DNA of 64,000 nucleotides from Beduini massiliensis (GCF_000829905.1 NZ_CDPP01000006.1:744001-808000), one strand, 5' to 3'; positions 16,523 through 26,276 are shown, counted from the first letter of the stretch. A program made the numbers and translations. The notes: generated from the letters alone by a model not told the origin.

Positions 16523-17270
16523 CCAAAAAGGTGGCGTAGGTAAAACTACAACGAGTGTGAACTTAGCAGCAGGATTAGCCTATTTGAATAAAAAAGTATT
16601 GATGATCGATATTGACCCTCAGGCGAATGCAACTCAGGGAATCGGTGTTGATCGTATGCAGATAAAAGGAACATCTTATGATATTATCGTTGGCGATGAG
16701 GAAGTAAAAAACGTTGTCTTATGTACCTCTGTACCTCGTTTATCGATTGTTCCAGCCAGTGCTGATCTTGCGACGGCAGATTTGGAACTGTCAGAACTCA
16801 AGACAGGAAGAGAATTGCGTTTAAAAGAAAAACTGGCAAGAGTCAAAGATGATTATGATTTTATCATCATTGACTGTCCGCCTTCTTTAGGACTGCTTAA
16901 CCGCAATGCTTTGGCAGCCAGTGATTCCGTATTAATTCCGGTACAATGTGAATATTATGCGTTGGAAGGATTGACTCAGTTACTTAGCACGATTAAATTT
17001 ATTCAAGATTCTTTCAATCCTGATTTATCTATCGAAGGCGTATTATTAACAATGCTGGATCAGCGTACTAATTTAGGAATAGAAGTATCCCAAGAAGTAA
17101 GAAAATATTTTAGAGATAAAGTCTATAAAACCTTTATTCCTAGAAATATTAAATTATCAGAAGCACCATCGGAAGGAATGTGTATTTATGATTATGACCG
17201 TACTTCTGAAGGAGCAAAATCTTATGCAAATCTATCGAAGGAAGTGATCGTAAGAAATGGTGGCAAGTAA
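16497..17270 (+). CDS. soj: Chromosome partitioning ATPase ParA/Soj
   Basis: 257 residues, typical for Soj. Deviant Walker A KGGVGKTTT with signature Lys11 and Lys16, IDIDPQANAT, and DCPPSLGLLNRNAL are diagnostic. The ATP-bound dimer binds DNA and is switched by ParB; in Bacillus it also regulates DnaA. The start ATG lies inside the end of psd, with AAAGGAAG as binding site. The stop overlaps the parB start by 14 nt. Confidence 0.96.
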   Translation: MGKIISITNQKGGVGKTTTSVNLAAGLAYLNKKVLMIDIDPQANATQGIGVDRMQIKGTSYDIIVGDEEVKNVVLCTSVPRLSIVPASADLATADLELSELKTGRELRLKEKLARVKDDYDFIIIDCPPSLGLLNRNALAASDSVLIPVQCEYYALEGLTQLLSTIKFIQDSFNPDLSIEGVLLTMLDQRTNLGIEVSQEVRKYFRDKVYKTFIPRNIKLSEAPSEGMCIYDYDRTSEGAKSYANLSKEVIVRNGGK

Positions 17271-18150
17271 AAAGAAAACAACAACAACTAAAAAGCGTTT
17301 AGGAAAAGGTTTAGATGATATCTTTGGCGGAGACTTGACTTCTTTTATCGATGATATTGAAAAGAATACACCAAAGAATTCACAAATCACAGTCGCTTTG
17401 GATAAAATTCGTCCGAATCCTTATCAGCCAAGACGTTTATTTGATGAAGAAAAATTAAATGAATTGGCTTTATCGATTAAGCAACATGGAATTTTTACAC
17501 CATTGATCTTAAAAGAATCGGTGCAAGGATATGAGATTGTTGCAGGAGAAAGGCGTTTTAGAGCAGCTAAGATTGCTGAATTAAATGAAGTACCGGCAAT
17601 TATCGTAGAGTTTAATGATGACCAGATGATGGAAGTCGCTTTGTTAGAGAATATTCAAAGAGAGAATTTGAATGCAATCGAAGAAGCACAGGCTTATCGC
17701 ATGATGATGGATAAGCTGTCTTTGACACAGGAACAATTAGCGACACGTTTAGGAAAGTCAAGAACGCACATTGCAAATACTTTAAGACTATTACAACTTC
17801 CTGCAGCATTGCAAACCTATGTGTTAGATGGCAGTCTGTCTATGGGGCATGTAAGACCTTTGATTACGTTAGAAGCTAAAAAAGCAGAAGAAATTGCAAA
17901 TCGTGCGATCCAAGATCATTTATCTGTTCGTGATGTGGAAAATATTGTTCGTGGAATCGAATTAAGCAAAAACAATAAAAAGAAAGAAAAACCGGAAAAA
18001 AGCAAAGAGTTTATTTATGTAGAAGGACTTTTGCGCAAGAAATTCAGAACAAAGGCAAAGGTTGAAGATCAAACCATTACCTTAAAATATACAGATACCG
18101 ATGATTTGAATCGTATTTTAGAATTAATGGGAGTGATTGAAGAATCATGA
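17257..18150 (+). CDS. parB: Chromosome partitioning protein ParB/Spo0J
   Basis: 297 residues. The N-terminal KRLGKGLDDIF segment is the ParA-contacting motif; CTP-binding box GERRFRAA is at 97-104, followed by LLENIQRENLNAIEEA, the HTH (LTQEQLATRLGKSRTHIANTLRLL) and a C-terminal dimerisation domain. It should load on parS sites as a CTP-dependent clamp. I did not see a parS-like TGTTTCACGTGAAACA in this window. Overlaps soj by 14 nt and the next gene by 4 nt. Confidence 0.95.
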   Translation: MVASKKKTTTTKKRLGKGLDDIFGGDLTSFIDDIEKNTPKNSQITVALDKIRPNPYQPRRLFDEEKLNELALSIKQHGIFTPLILKESVQGYEIVAGERRFRAAKIAELNEVPAIIVEFNDDQMMEVALLENIQRENLNAIEEAQAYRMMMDKLSLTQEQLATRLGKSRTHIANTLRLLQLPAALQTYVLDGSLSMGHVRPLITLEAKKAEEIANRAIQDHLSVRDVENIVRGIELSKNNKKKEKPEKSKEFIYVEGLLRKKFRTKAKVEDQTITLKYTDTDDLNRILELMGVIEES

Positions 18151-18776
18151 AAATAAATCCCCCTAAAATTCTGCCTAAGTTAGAACCGGTGGAATCCATT
18201 ATAACGGTTATGGATGATGGGTTTATCAGTCATGGCTATTTTGAAAATACGATAATAGATGAAGAGGGGATCAGAGAATTTGATGGCTGCCGTTTTAAGA
18301 ACGTGCAGTTTTTCCTAGCTAAAGATCATCGAATCAGTTTTGTCGACTGTCACTTTGACCATTGTGAAATAGCGAATCTGACATTAGCCAATATCTCCAT
18401 ATTGCGTTGTGCGTTTGTTGAATGTAAATGTACAGGTTTAGAAATTATTGAATCTTATATGAAAGATGTTCATTTTGAACGCTGTTTAATGACCTATATG
18501 AATTTTTCCAAAACAAAAACAGACCATCTGTTATTTGAAGAAAATGATCTGTCTTATGGCAGTTTTAATGATATGAAGATTAAAGGTATAGAATTTAAAA
18601 ATAATGATTTAACACGCTGTGAATTCTTTTTTACTTCATTGAACGGAGTAGATTTAAGAACGAATACAATCGAAGGAATCGCGATAACGCTCAATGACTT
18701 AAAAGGAGCGATCGTCGATACTTTTCAAGCAATTTCTCTTTCGCGTTTATTAGGAATTATTGTGAAAGAGGATTAA
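18147..18776 (+). CDS. Pentapeptide-repeat-like protein coupled to parB
   Basis: 209 residues, coupled to parB by an ATGA overlap. From about residue 45 to 190 the sequence has a beta-helix rhythm of short repeats with F/L and C at alternate positions (FDGCRFKNVQF, SFVDCHFDHCEIANLTL, FVECKCTGLEI, VHFERCLMTYMNF, FEENDLSYGSF, FKNNDLTRCEF), as in pentapeptide-repeat proteins. Members such as MfpA and Qnr mimic DNA and bind gyrase; most others have unknown roles. Its place as last gene of a partition operon suggests, but does not prove, a role at the chromosome. Its end overlaps the convergent LysR gene by 20 nt. Confidence 0.75.
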   Translation: MKINPPKILPKLEPVESIITVMDDGFISHGYFENTIIDEEGIREFDGCRFKNVQFFLAKDHRISFVDCHFDHCEIANLTLANISILRCAFVECKCTGLEIIESYMKDVHFERCLMTYMNFSKTKTDHLLFEENDLSYGSFNDMKIKGIEFKNNDLTRCEFFFTSLNGVDLRTNTIEGIAITLNDLKGAIVDTFQAISLSRLLGIIVKED

Positions 18777-19623
18777 ATCCTTCAATGAATTCTTTGATTA
18801 GGGTAGATAAATCCTGATCATTTCGCCAAACAATAGCGACACTTGTATAAAGTTCCTGTTCTAAGATGGGAACTTTTTTAATTTCCTTTGAAATAGCGTA
18901 CAGCGACAGTGCGGATTGTGGAACAATTGCAATGCCTTTATGCATATTTGCCCACAATAAAGAGGTGCGGCAGTCATCATTTTTACAGATAATATTAGGA
19001 ACTAAGTGCTGATTTAAACAGGCGTCCTGAATGATACGTTCATAGCGACGGTAAATAATCAAAGGAAATGGCATCATCTCGCTTAGTGTTATTTGTTGAA
19101 AATCTTTTAAATATTCATTTCCGCCAATGGCTATCATCGGTTCTTGCAGCAAGTATTTAAAATTTAATCCGGTACTGTCAAAGGGAGTACGAATGATTGC
19201 CAAATCAATAAGATGGGATTTGATCTCATCAATCATTTCGTAAGTATTGCCTTCATGAATCTCAAAAGCTAAATCCGGGTATTTCGCTTTAAAAGCATCA
19301 AGGCAAGGATCGAGCATTATACCTCCATTTGAAGAAGTAATGCCGATATGAATTTTTTGATGATAATTAATATCCTGAACTTCTCTGGCAGTCTGTTCAC
19401 AGAGTTCTAAAATCTGTAATGTTCGTTTATAAAAAAGGCGGCCTTCCAAAGTTAGCTCTACACGACGAGGTAATCGTTTCACTAATGTGACTCCCAACTC
19501 CTCCTCTAAGCTTTTTAGCTGCATAGATAATGGCGGCTGTGCCATATGCAATGCAAGGGCTGCTTTTGATATGGTTCCCTCTTCAACAATTGTTTTAAAA
19601 TAAAGTAGCTGTCTGAATTCCAT
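18757..19623 (-). CDS. LysR family transcriptional regulator
   Basis: 288 residues. N-terminal winged HTH (MEFRQLLYFKTIVEEGTISKAALALHMAQPPLSMQLKSLEEELG) followed by the periplasmic-binding-protein-like effector domain (about 90-288). Divergent from the ABC exporter pair at 19733 with a 109-nt AT-rich gap that should hold the shared operator, so it probably controls the exporter and itself. The 3' end overlaps the convergent pentapeptide gene. Effector unknown. Confidence 0.9.
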   Translation of the reverse strand: MEFRQLLYFKTIVEEGTISKAALALHMAQPPLSMQLKSLEEELGVTLVKRLPRRVELTLEGRLFYKRTLQILELCEQTAREVQDINYHQKIHIGITSSNGGIMLDPCLDAFKAKYPDLAFEIHEGNTYEMIDEIKSHLIDLAIIRTPFDSTGLNFKYLLQEPMIAIGGNEYLKDFQQITLSEMMPFPLIIYRRYERIIQDACLNQHLVPNIICKNDDCRTSLLWANMHKGIAIVPQSALSLYAISKEIKKVPILEQELYTSVAIVWRNDQDLSTLIKEFIEGFNPLSQ

Positions 19624-19732
19624 AATATTCTCCCATACTTATAAGATATAGAAACTATATATAATATATACTATTAATATAATAACATTTATATTATAAT
19701 GATGGAAGTTTAAGAAGGATAGGGGGAAAATT

Positions 19733-21490
19733 ATGTTTAGATTGCTTAAATATCTAAAAAAATATAAATGGCAAGCTTTCTTCGGACCGTTCTTTAAAAT
19801 AGCTGAAGCAGCCTTGGAATTAGCTGTTCCATTAGTCATGGCAGATATTATTGATAACGGGATTCCAACGGGAGAGGCTTTAGTTGTATTACAAAAAGGG
19901 ATGATGTTAGTGATTTTGTCTACTGTAGGATATGCCTGTTCACTAACATGTCAATATTTTGCTTCTGTCACCTCACAAGGAACAGGAACAGAAATTCGTA
20001 ATGCTTTGTTTTCACATATTCAATCATTGTCTCATAAAGAAATAGATAGGATCGGAACGCCATCATTAATGACACGTATTACCAGTGATATTAATAATGT
20101 GGAACGTGCGATCGCTATGACAATTCGTATGGCTTCACGTGCCCCGTTCTTAGTTATTGGGGCTACGATCTTAGCTATTCGATTAAATTTTCAATTATCG
20201 GTTATCTTTATTATCGCTTCAATCTTTATTGCTTTAAGTATTTATTACATTATTACTAGGACAATGCCGGCATTTAAAAAGGTACAAAAAATGCTGGACC
20301 GGTTATCTTTGATTACCAGAGAAAATCTTGAAGGGGTACGTGTTATTCGTTCTGTATCCAGTCAAGACTATGAAAAAGCACGTTTCGAAGATGCAGCGGT
20401 AAAACAGCGAGACCTCGCTTTAAAAGCAGGTAAGCTCAATGCTTTATTGAATCCGATTACGATCTTGATTGTAAATATTGCGGTAATTCTTATTATTTAT
20501 CAAGGGGGAATTAAGATTGATAATGGGATCATGAGTCAGGGAGAAATCATTGCTTTTATCAGCTATATGACAACGATCTTAAATGCTTTGATTGCTTTTT
20601 CAAATACGCTAGTCATTATTAATAAAGGAAATGCCAGTGCAAAACGTATCAATGAGGTTTTTGATATTCAAGCCAGCGTTGTAGAAAATCCAAGAGAGGG
20701 AATAAGGGCTGAAAGCGATTATCGCATTGAATTTGAAAATGTCGATTTTACTTATGACAGTTCAAAAGAGGCTTTCTTGCAGAATATAGATTTAAAAATC
20801 AAACCAAATCAAACCATTGGGATAATTGGTGTAACAGGTGCAGGGAAGTCAACCTTGATTCAAATGATTTCACGTTTCTATGATGTAACTAAGGGAAGTG
20901 TGAAAATCGATGGAATTGATGTAAAAGACTATGCCTTTGATGTATTAAGAAAAAAGGTCTCTGTCGTCCCTCAGCAAGTATCTCTATTTTCCGGTACGTT
21001 GAGAAAGAATATGCAATGGGGGAAAAATGATGCAACGGATGAAGAAATCTATCATGCTTTAGAAATTGCCCAAGCTAAGGACTTTGTTGATCAATTGCCA
21101 CAAGGATTAGATACGATGATCTATCAAGGGGGAAAGAATTTATCTGGTGGACAACGTCAGCGTTTATCCATTGCTCGTGCCATGGTGGGCAGTCCGGAAA
21201 TTTTAATCATGGATGACAGTGCTAGTGCATTGGATTTTGCGACAGATGCGGCTTTAAGAAAAGCAATTTATAAAAACATGAAAAATACGACTGTGATCAT
21301 TGTTTCACAGCGTGTTAATACAGTAAGAAATGCAGATTTGATTGTAGTTTTAGACGAAGGTCAGATTGTGGGAAAAGGAACACACTTATCATTATTAAAA
21401 GATTGCGGGATTTATGAAGAAATCTGTAAGTCTCAGTTATCTAGTAAGGAGTTAGAAAATGCATATACAACCATTGAAACGACTGCTTAA
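19733..21490 (+). CDS. Heterodimeric ABC exporter subunit with degenerate catalytic glutamate
   Basis: 585 residues: six transmembrane helices (about 15-300) fused to an ATPase domain. Walker A GVTGAGKST at about 366-374, intact signature LSGGQRQR near 470, but the Walker B is MDDSASALD, with Asp495 where the catalytic glutamate should be. This is the non-hydrolysing half seen in BmrC/LmrC-type pairs. The partner gene overlaps by 32 nt. Likely a multidrug or lipid exporter; the substrate cannot be read. Possibly controlled by the divergent LysR protein. Confidence 0.92.
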   Translation: MFRLLKYLKKYKWQAFFGPFFKIAEAALELAVPLVMADIIDNGIPTGEALVVLQKGMMLVILSTVGYACSLTCQYFASVTSQGTGTEIRNALFSHIQSLSHKEIDRIGTPSLMTRITSDINNVERAIAMTIRMASRAPFLVIGATILAIRLNFQLSVIFIIASIFIALSIYYIITRTMPAFKKVQKMLDRLSLITRENLEGVRVIRSVSSQDYEKARFEDAAVKQRDLALKAGKLNALLNPITILIVNIAVILIIYQGGIKIDNGIMSQGEIIAFISYMTTILNALIAFSNTLVIINKGNASAKRINEVFDIQASVVENPREGIRAESDYRIEFENVDFTYDSSKEAFLQNIDLKIKPNQTIGIIGVTGAGKSTLIQMISRFYDVTKGSVKIDGIDVKDYAFDVLRKKVSVVPQQVSLFSGTLRKNMQWGKNDATDEEIYHALEIAQAKDFVDQLPQGLDTMIYQGGKNLSGGQRQRLSIARAMVGSPEILIMDDSASALDFATDAALRKAIYKNMKNTTVIIVSQRVNTVRNADLIVVLDEGQIVGKGTHLSLLKDCGIYEEICKSQLSSKELENAYTTIETTA

Positions 21491-23201
21491 ATATGTAAAG
21501 CCATATCGAAAATATTTTGTCGGGGCACTTTTAGGTGCTATCGGCAGTGTGTTCTTTACTTTATTAACGCCAATCATTATTGGTCAGGCTGTCGATCAAC
21601 TGATCGGAAAGGGCTTGGTAGATTTTGGGGCGCTGATTATCATATTGAGAAATTTAGCGATCGTGGTGGCGATGAGCGCAGTGCTGACCTATTTTATGCA
21701 GTTGTGTACAAATCAGCTTTCATATCGCACGGTGAAAGATCTTCGTGAAGAACTATTTAGTAAATTGGAAGTGATGCCGTTAAAGTATATTGATACGACG
21801 TCTCATGGAGAAATTATCAGTCGGATTATTGTGGATATCGATTTGATCAGTGACGGATTACTTCAAGGATTCTCTAATATGTTTACCGGAATCATGACGA
21901 TTGTTGGGACACTGATCTTTATGATGTCGATTAATTTCAACATCGCAATGATCGTATTCTTTATGACCCCGATCTCACTAGTTGTTGCATCGTTAATTGC
22001 AAAGTTCTCATATAAGTTCCTGCGTGGACAATTGGCAGTGCGCGGAGAAATGGGAGGATTTGTTGAAGAATACATTGGTCAGTTAAAACTTGTGAAGGCA
22101 TTTAGTTATGAATCTGTCAGTCAGCAAGAATTTGAAGAAATTAATGGCCGTTTACAAAAAATTGGAGTAAAAGCCCAAGTATTAAGTGCGATTACCGGAC
22201 CCAGTACTCGCTTTGTTAATGGGCTTGTCTATGCGGCAGTTGGTATTTATGGGGCAATGAGTGTTGTTTATGGTCGTGTCAGCATCGGTCAGCTGTCAAG
22301 CTTTTTATCTTATGCTAATCAGTATACTAAACCATTTAACGATATCTCCAGTGTTATTACTGAACTGCAAAGTGCAGTAGCCGCCGCTCAGCGAATCTTT
22401 AGTATTCTTGATCAGCCGTCTCAGTCAGCAGATCATATACCGGCAGTGACATTGGATCATTGCGATGGAAAAGTGGATATTGATCACGTAGATTTTTCAT
22501 ATCAGCCAAGTCGTCCGCTGATTAGTGATTTGAATATCCATGTTCAGCCGGGACAACGTATTGCGATTGTTGGTCCGACCGGCTGCGGTAAAACGACGAT
22601 TATTAATTTATTAATGCGTTTTTATGATATCAATAGCGGAAGTATTAAGATTGAAGATCAGGATATGATGCTTTTGTCACGGGATCATTTACGAGGATTG
22701 TATGGTATGGTGCTTCAAGATACTTGGGTATTTGGTGGAACGATCAAGGAAAATATTGCCTATGGTAAAAAAGATGCGACAGATGAAGAGATCATAGCGG
22801 CAGCAAAAAAAGCTTACGCTCACAGCTTTATTAAACGTTTGCCGCAAGGATATGACACGATTATCAGTGATGACGGCAACAGTATTTCCCAAGGACAAAA
22901 ACAATTATTGTCAATTGCCAGAGTGATGTTGTTGAATCCCCCTATGCTAATATTAGATGAAGCGACCAGTTCGATTGATACCTTGACGGAAATTCGTGTT
23001 CAGCGTGCATTTGATGAAATGATGAAAGGCAAGACAAGCTTTATTGTGGCGCATCGTCTGTCCACTATCAAAAATGCCGATACCATTCTAGTTATGAACG
23101 CCGGAAAAATTATTGAGCAGGGGACACATAATGAACTTCTTAAAAAAGAAGGGTTTTATGCGAACTTGTATCAAAGTCAGTTTGCGAAAAATGAAGATTA
23201 A
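21459..23201 (+). CDS. Heterodimeric ABC exporter subunit with intact catalytic site
   Basis: 580 residues: six transmembrane helices plus ATPase domain. Walker A GPTGCGKTT at about 372-380 and Walker B LILDEATSSID are intact, but the signature is ISQGQKQ rather than LSGGQ. So one good ATP site forms from this Walker motif and the partner's LSGGQ, and the other site is degenerate, as in BmrCD/LmrCD. The start ATG lies inside the previous gene with AAGGAG upstream. A terminator follows. Confidence 0.93.
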   Translation: MHIQPLKRLLKYVKPYRKYFVGALLGAIGSVFFTLLTPIIIGQAVDQLIGKGLVDFGALIIILRNLAIVVAMSAVLTYFMQLCTNQLSYRTVKDLREELFSKLEVMPLKYIDTTSHGEIISRIIVDIDLISDGLLQGFSNMFTGIMTIVGTLIFMMSINFNIAMIVFFMTPISLVVASLIAKFSYKFLRGQLAVRGEMGGFVEEYIGQLKLVKAFSYESVSQQEFEEINGRLQKIGVKAQVLSAITGPSTRFVNGLVYAAVGIYGAMSVVYGRVSIGQLSSFLSYANQYTKPFNDISSVITELQSAVAAAQRIFSILDQPSQSADHIPAVTLDHCDGKVDIDHVDFSYQPSRPLISDLNIHVQPGQRIAIVGPTGCGKTTIINLLMRFYDINSGSIKIEDQDMMLLSRDHLRGLYGMVLQDTWVFGGTIKENIAYGKKDATDEEIIAAAKKAYAHSFIKRLPQGYDTIISDDGNSISQGQKQLLSIARVMLLNPPMLILDEATSSIDTLTEIRVQRAFDEMMKGKTSFIVAHRLSTIKNADTILVMNAGKIIEQGTHNELLKKEGFYANLYQSQFAKNED

Positions 23202-23217
23202 CAGTTTTAGATCAAAA

Positions 23218-23253
23218 TAAAAGGAAATCCATTGATAGGAATTTCCTTTTTTA
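23218..23253 (+). terminator. Intrinsic terminator of the ABC exporter operon
   Basis: AAAAGGAAAT pairs with ATTTCCTTTT over a 12-nt loop, followed by more T. Confidence 0.8.
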
Positions 23254-23315
23254 TTGTTTAATCTTAGATATAAAATCGTTAAAGCAATAATAGCTATTAA
23301 TGATTTAAAAGTATA

Positions 23316-24173
23316 TTAATTATCTTCATCGCCAAATTTTAAAACACTAGGATAATGATTTTTTCGATCTTCTACTGGAGGAAGCGTCATATAATCCCCA
23401 AAGTTTAACTTTAAATTTGGGTGTGGGTCATGCGCCATACTGATTGTTGTATCTTCAAAAGGCATCTCCTGAAGAGGGAAGATATCAGAAGTTTTAAAAT
23501 ATAGAATATTTGCCTCGTCACCAGAAAAATCTGTGACATAGTTATTTTCAATATGCTCATATTTTCTAACATTCTTAAGAAACTTTTTATAAAGCATTTT
23601 TTTTGAAATATGTAAAATTTTCATTATGTAGTGGATACATTTTACAATAATTGTGGCAAATACTTTAGCTATGTTGGGTAGATTATTTGGTAGTTTCACA
23701 TCACTGTATTCTGACATAACACACATTCTTGCCCAAAACCAAGCCCAACGAATTTGATTTTTTCGTTTTTTAGGATCAGTCGCTAATACATCAAAAGGAA
23801 AAATATCCAGAAATATACCAGATGTATATGTTCTATTTGTATCAGTTGCTTCTATAAACACGGTTCCTTTTTTAGAAAGTTTTGCAAAGGTTAAGACATA
23901 GCCATCAGTATTTTCAATAGTCAACAAATCATATTTTTCTCCTAGTTCTTTTGGTGCAATTTTTAAAAAACGTTCATAATCTTCTCGCAACATGCAAACA
24001 TCTATATCATCATCCCAAGGGATAAATCCTTGGTGACGTACTGCTCCAATTGCAGTTCCAGCAAAAGCAAAATAGGGAATATCATGTTTTGCACAAACTT
24101 CTTTAAAATCTTTTAATATTTCTAATATAATATTCTGCACCTTTTTTAAGGAAACGGGATCATATTCCTGCAT
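23316..24173 (-). CDS. LicD family phosphotransferase
   Basis: 285 residues from ATG 24171-24173 (GGAGG 10 nt upstream). The longer frame to 24242 has no binding site. The LicD core is clear: FAFAGTAIGAVRHQGFIPWDDDIDVCMLREDYERF, with the nucleotidyltransferase-type DDDID metal ligands. LicD proteins transfer phosphocholine or similar groups to teichoic acids, glycans or glycolipids. No choline uptake or activation genes are adjacent, so the donor and acceptor are unknown. Single gene, own binding site, upstream region AT-rich. Confidence 0.88.
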   Translation of the reverse strand: MQEYDPVSLKKVQNIILEILKDFKEVCAKHDIPYFAFAGTAIGAVRHQGFIPWDDDIDVCMLREDYERFLKIAPKELGEKYDLLTIENTDGYVLTFAKLSKKGTVFIEATDTNRTYTSGIFLDIFPFDVLATDPKKRKNQIRWAWFWARMCVMSEYSDVKLPNNLPNIAKVFATIIVKCIHYIMKILHISKKMLYKKFLKNVRKYEHIENNYVTDFSGDEANILYFKTSDIFPLQEMPFEDTTISMAHDPHPNLKLNFGDYMTLPPVEDRKNHYPSVLKFGDEDN

Positions 24174-24302
24174 TGTATAAGTTCCTCCATATTTTAAATT
24201 ATACTCACTGATTATTCTAATAATATGAAGAATATAAGTCAATATAATTATTAGTAATATATATTAGTAAAAAACCTAATATTACAATTAGGCTTTTAAA
24301 AA

Positions 24303-25787
24303 TTAACGATGATAAAGTTTCTTTGTTTGATATTTATCTTCGCAAGTTAAGTTCATATTTAATTTACGGAATGTTGTCATATCTACTTGTGATAGAATAA
24401 CGGTGCTGTGTGCTTCACAATTCTTTAATTTATCTAGCTGCTGTAAAGCTAAATGAGACAAGGGATTAGTCGTTGCACTGATTGCCAAAGCGATAAGAAT
24501 TTCGTCAGTATGTAAACGTGGATTATTATTCCCTAATGAATTAATTTTTAAACGCTGGATTGGTTCAATAATACTTGGTGAAATTAAAGGAATTTCATCA
24601 TTGATATTTCCTAATTTTTTCAATGCGTTTAATAAGGCTGAAGAACTTGCACCTAACAAAGAAGACGTTTTACCTGTTACAATGGTTCCATCTGGCAATT
24701 CAATAGCGACTGCCGGTCCATCTGTTAATTCTGCTTTCTTTAATGCAGGAGAAACACAACGGCGCATATCGGTTGAAATATTGGTTGTGGACATAATGAT
24801 TTCAATTTTACGAATTGCTTCTTCATCGGCATGCCCCTTTTTAAACTCTACTTTTGTATTATAATAACGACGAATGATTTCCTGATTGCTTGCAGCACAA
24901 GCGGCTTCATCATCACAAATGCAATATCCTACCATGTTAACCCCCATATCTGTCGGTGATTTGTAAGGACTCTCACCTAAAATCTTTTGAAACATAGCAT
25001 TTAATACAGGAAAAATTTCAACGTCACGATTATAGTTGACAGTTGTTTCTCCGTAAGCTTCCAAATGGAATGGGTCAATCATGTTGACATCATTTAAGTC
25101 TGCTGTTGCTGCTTCGTAAGCTAAGTTAACAGGATGCTTTAATGGCAGATTCCAAATCGGGAAAGTTTCAAATTTTGCATAACCTGCTTCAATGCCACGT
25201 TTATGATCGTGATATAACTGTGACAGACAAGTAGCCATTTTTCCTGAACCGGGACCCGGTGCAGTTACGACAACCAATGGTTTTTCTGTTTCAATGTAAT
25301 CATTTTTACCATAACCTTCATCAGAAACGATGAGTTCCACATTGTTTGGATAACCAACAATAGGGTAATGCAAAAAGACCTTAATGCCTAAGTGTTCCAA
25401 ATGACTTTTAAAGGTATCTGCAGAGGGCTGATTAGAATACTGAGTAATCACCACACTACCGACATAGAGTCCGATATCTCTGAAAGCATCGATTAAACGC
25501 AGCACTTCAACATCATAGGTAATTCCCATATCACTGCGAATTTTATTTTTTTCAATATCACCGGCACATACGGCGATCACAACTTCTACTTTATCTTTCA
25601 TTTCTAACAGCATCTTTAATTTGCTGTCCGGGGCAAAGCCTGGCAGTACACGAGCCGCATGATGGTCATCAAATAATTTACCGCCAAACTCTAAATATAG
25701 TTTATTTCCGAATTGTCCAATTCGTTCCAATATGTGTTTTGATTGCAGTTTCACATATTTATCATTATCAAAAGCAATTTTCTTCAT
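24303..25787 (-). CDS. UPF0371 / DUF1846 family protein
   Basis: 494 residues, full family length. The N-terminus [23 protein letters not shown] and the block [24 protein letters not shown] are hallmarks of DUF1846, a widely conserved Bacillota/Actinobacteria family with known structures but no firm function. [21 protein letters not shown] resembles a nucleotide-binding loop. Start has AAGGAG upstream (the sequence CACTCCTTTT on the plus strand). Not in an obvious operon. Confidence 0.9.
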   Translation of the reverse strand: MKKIAFDNDKYVKLQSKHILERIGQFGNKLYLEFGGKLFDDHHAARVLPGFAPDSKLKMLLEMKDKVEVVIAVCAGDIEKNKIRSDMGITYDVEVLRLIDAFRDIGLYVGSVVITQYSNQPSADTFKSHLEHLGIKVFLHYPIVGYPNNVELIVSDEGYGKNDYIETEKPLVVVTAPGPGSGKMATCLSQLYHDHKRGIEAGYAKFETFPIWNLPLKHPVNLAYEAATADLNDVNMIDPFHLEAYGETTVNYNRDVEIFPVLNAMFQKILGESPYKSPTDMGVNMVGYCICDDEAACAASNQEIIRRYYNTKVEFKKGHADEEAIRKIEIIMSTTNISTDMRRCVSPALKKAELTDGPAVAIELPDGTIVTGKTSSLLGASSSALLNALKKLGNINDEIPLISPSIIEPIQRLKINSLGNNNPRLHTDEILIALAISATTNPLSHLALQQLDKLKNCEAHSTVILSQVDMTTFRKLNMNLTCEDKYQTKKLYHR

Positions 25788-25880
25788 TTCTTCACACTCC
25801 TTTTTTCAACATCATTCCTTATTATAGCAAAGTTCGACTCAATTTACTAAACATATTTTATACTTTTAAACAAATCATAA

Positions 25881-25909
25881 AGAAAAAGGAGCAAGCCTTG
25901 CTTTGCTCC
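25881..25909 (-). terminator. Intrinsic terminator of the small membrane protein gene
   Basis: On the minus strand GGAGCAAAG pairs with CTTGCTCC, followed by TTTTTC; lies 8 nt after the stop codon at 25917. Confidence 0.8.
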
Positions 25910-25916
25910 CGATAAA

Positions 25917-26276
25917 TTATAAGAGGGAAAGAATAATAGAGGGTAAAATCAGGATAATTCCCACAATAATATCACTGTAAAAAGCAATGACCTCACTCTT
26001 TGATGAAGGTATCGAAGTCGTTTGTTCAATATGATCATTACCAATTTTATTGACCATCTGATTAGCTTGACGACTAAAACTGAAACGATTAATCTGCATG
26101 CCATCCAAGTTCAAATAACTAAACCAAGCGATGGCGAAAAAGAGAATGCCACAGATAAATACGGGATACGTTAAAATATAAGTTAAAGATGAATGCTGTA
26201 TCAAATACCAGACCAGACAAAGAATAAAAACAAAACCAAGGCGCAGTACAATCTTCTGAAATAATAGTTTTTTCAT
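25917..26276 (-). CDS. Small membrane protein of unknown function
   Basis: 119 residues from ATG 26274-26276 (AGGAGGG 7 nt upstream); the open frame extends further but without a better start. Three hydrophobic segments (about 8-30, 33-54 and 96-119) with a polar loop of about 40 residues between the second and third. No family recognised. Monocistronic, between DUF1846 and the MarR gene, with its own terminator. Confidence 0.7.
   Translation of the reverse strand: MKKLLFQKIVLRLGFVFILCLVWYLIQHSSLTYILTYPVFICGILFFAIAWFSYLNLDGMQINRFSFSRQANQMVNKIGNDHIEQTTSIPSSKSEVIAFYSDIIVGIILILPSIILSLL

Noticed and set aside
10514-18776. Search for parS (TGTTTCACGTGAAACA) or Noc sites (TATTTCCCGGGAAATA) near the partition genes
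   Set aside because: No match was seen by eye; single degenerate sites could have been missed.
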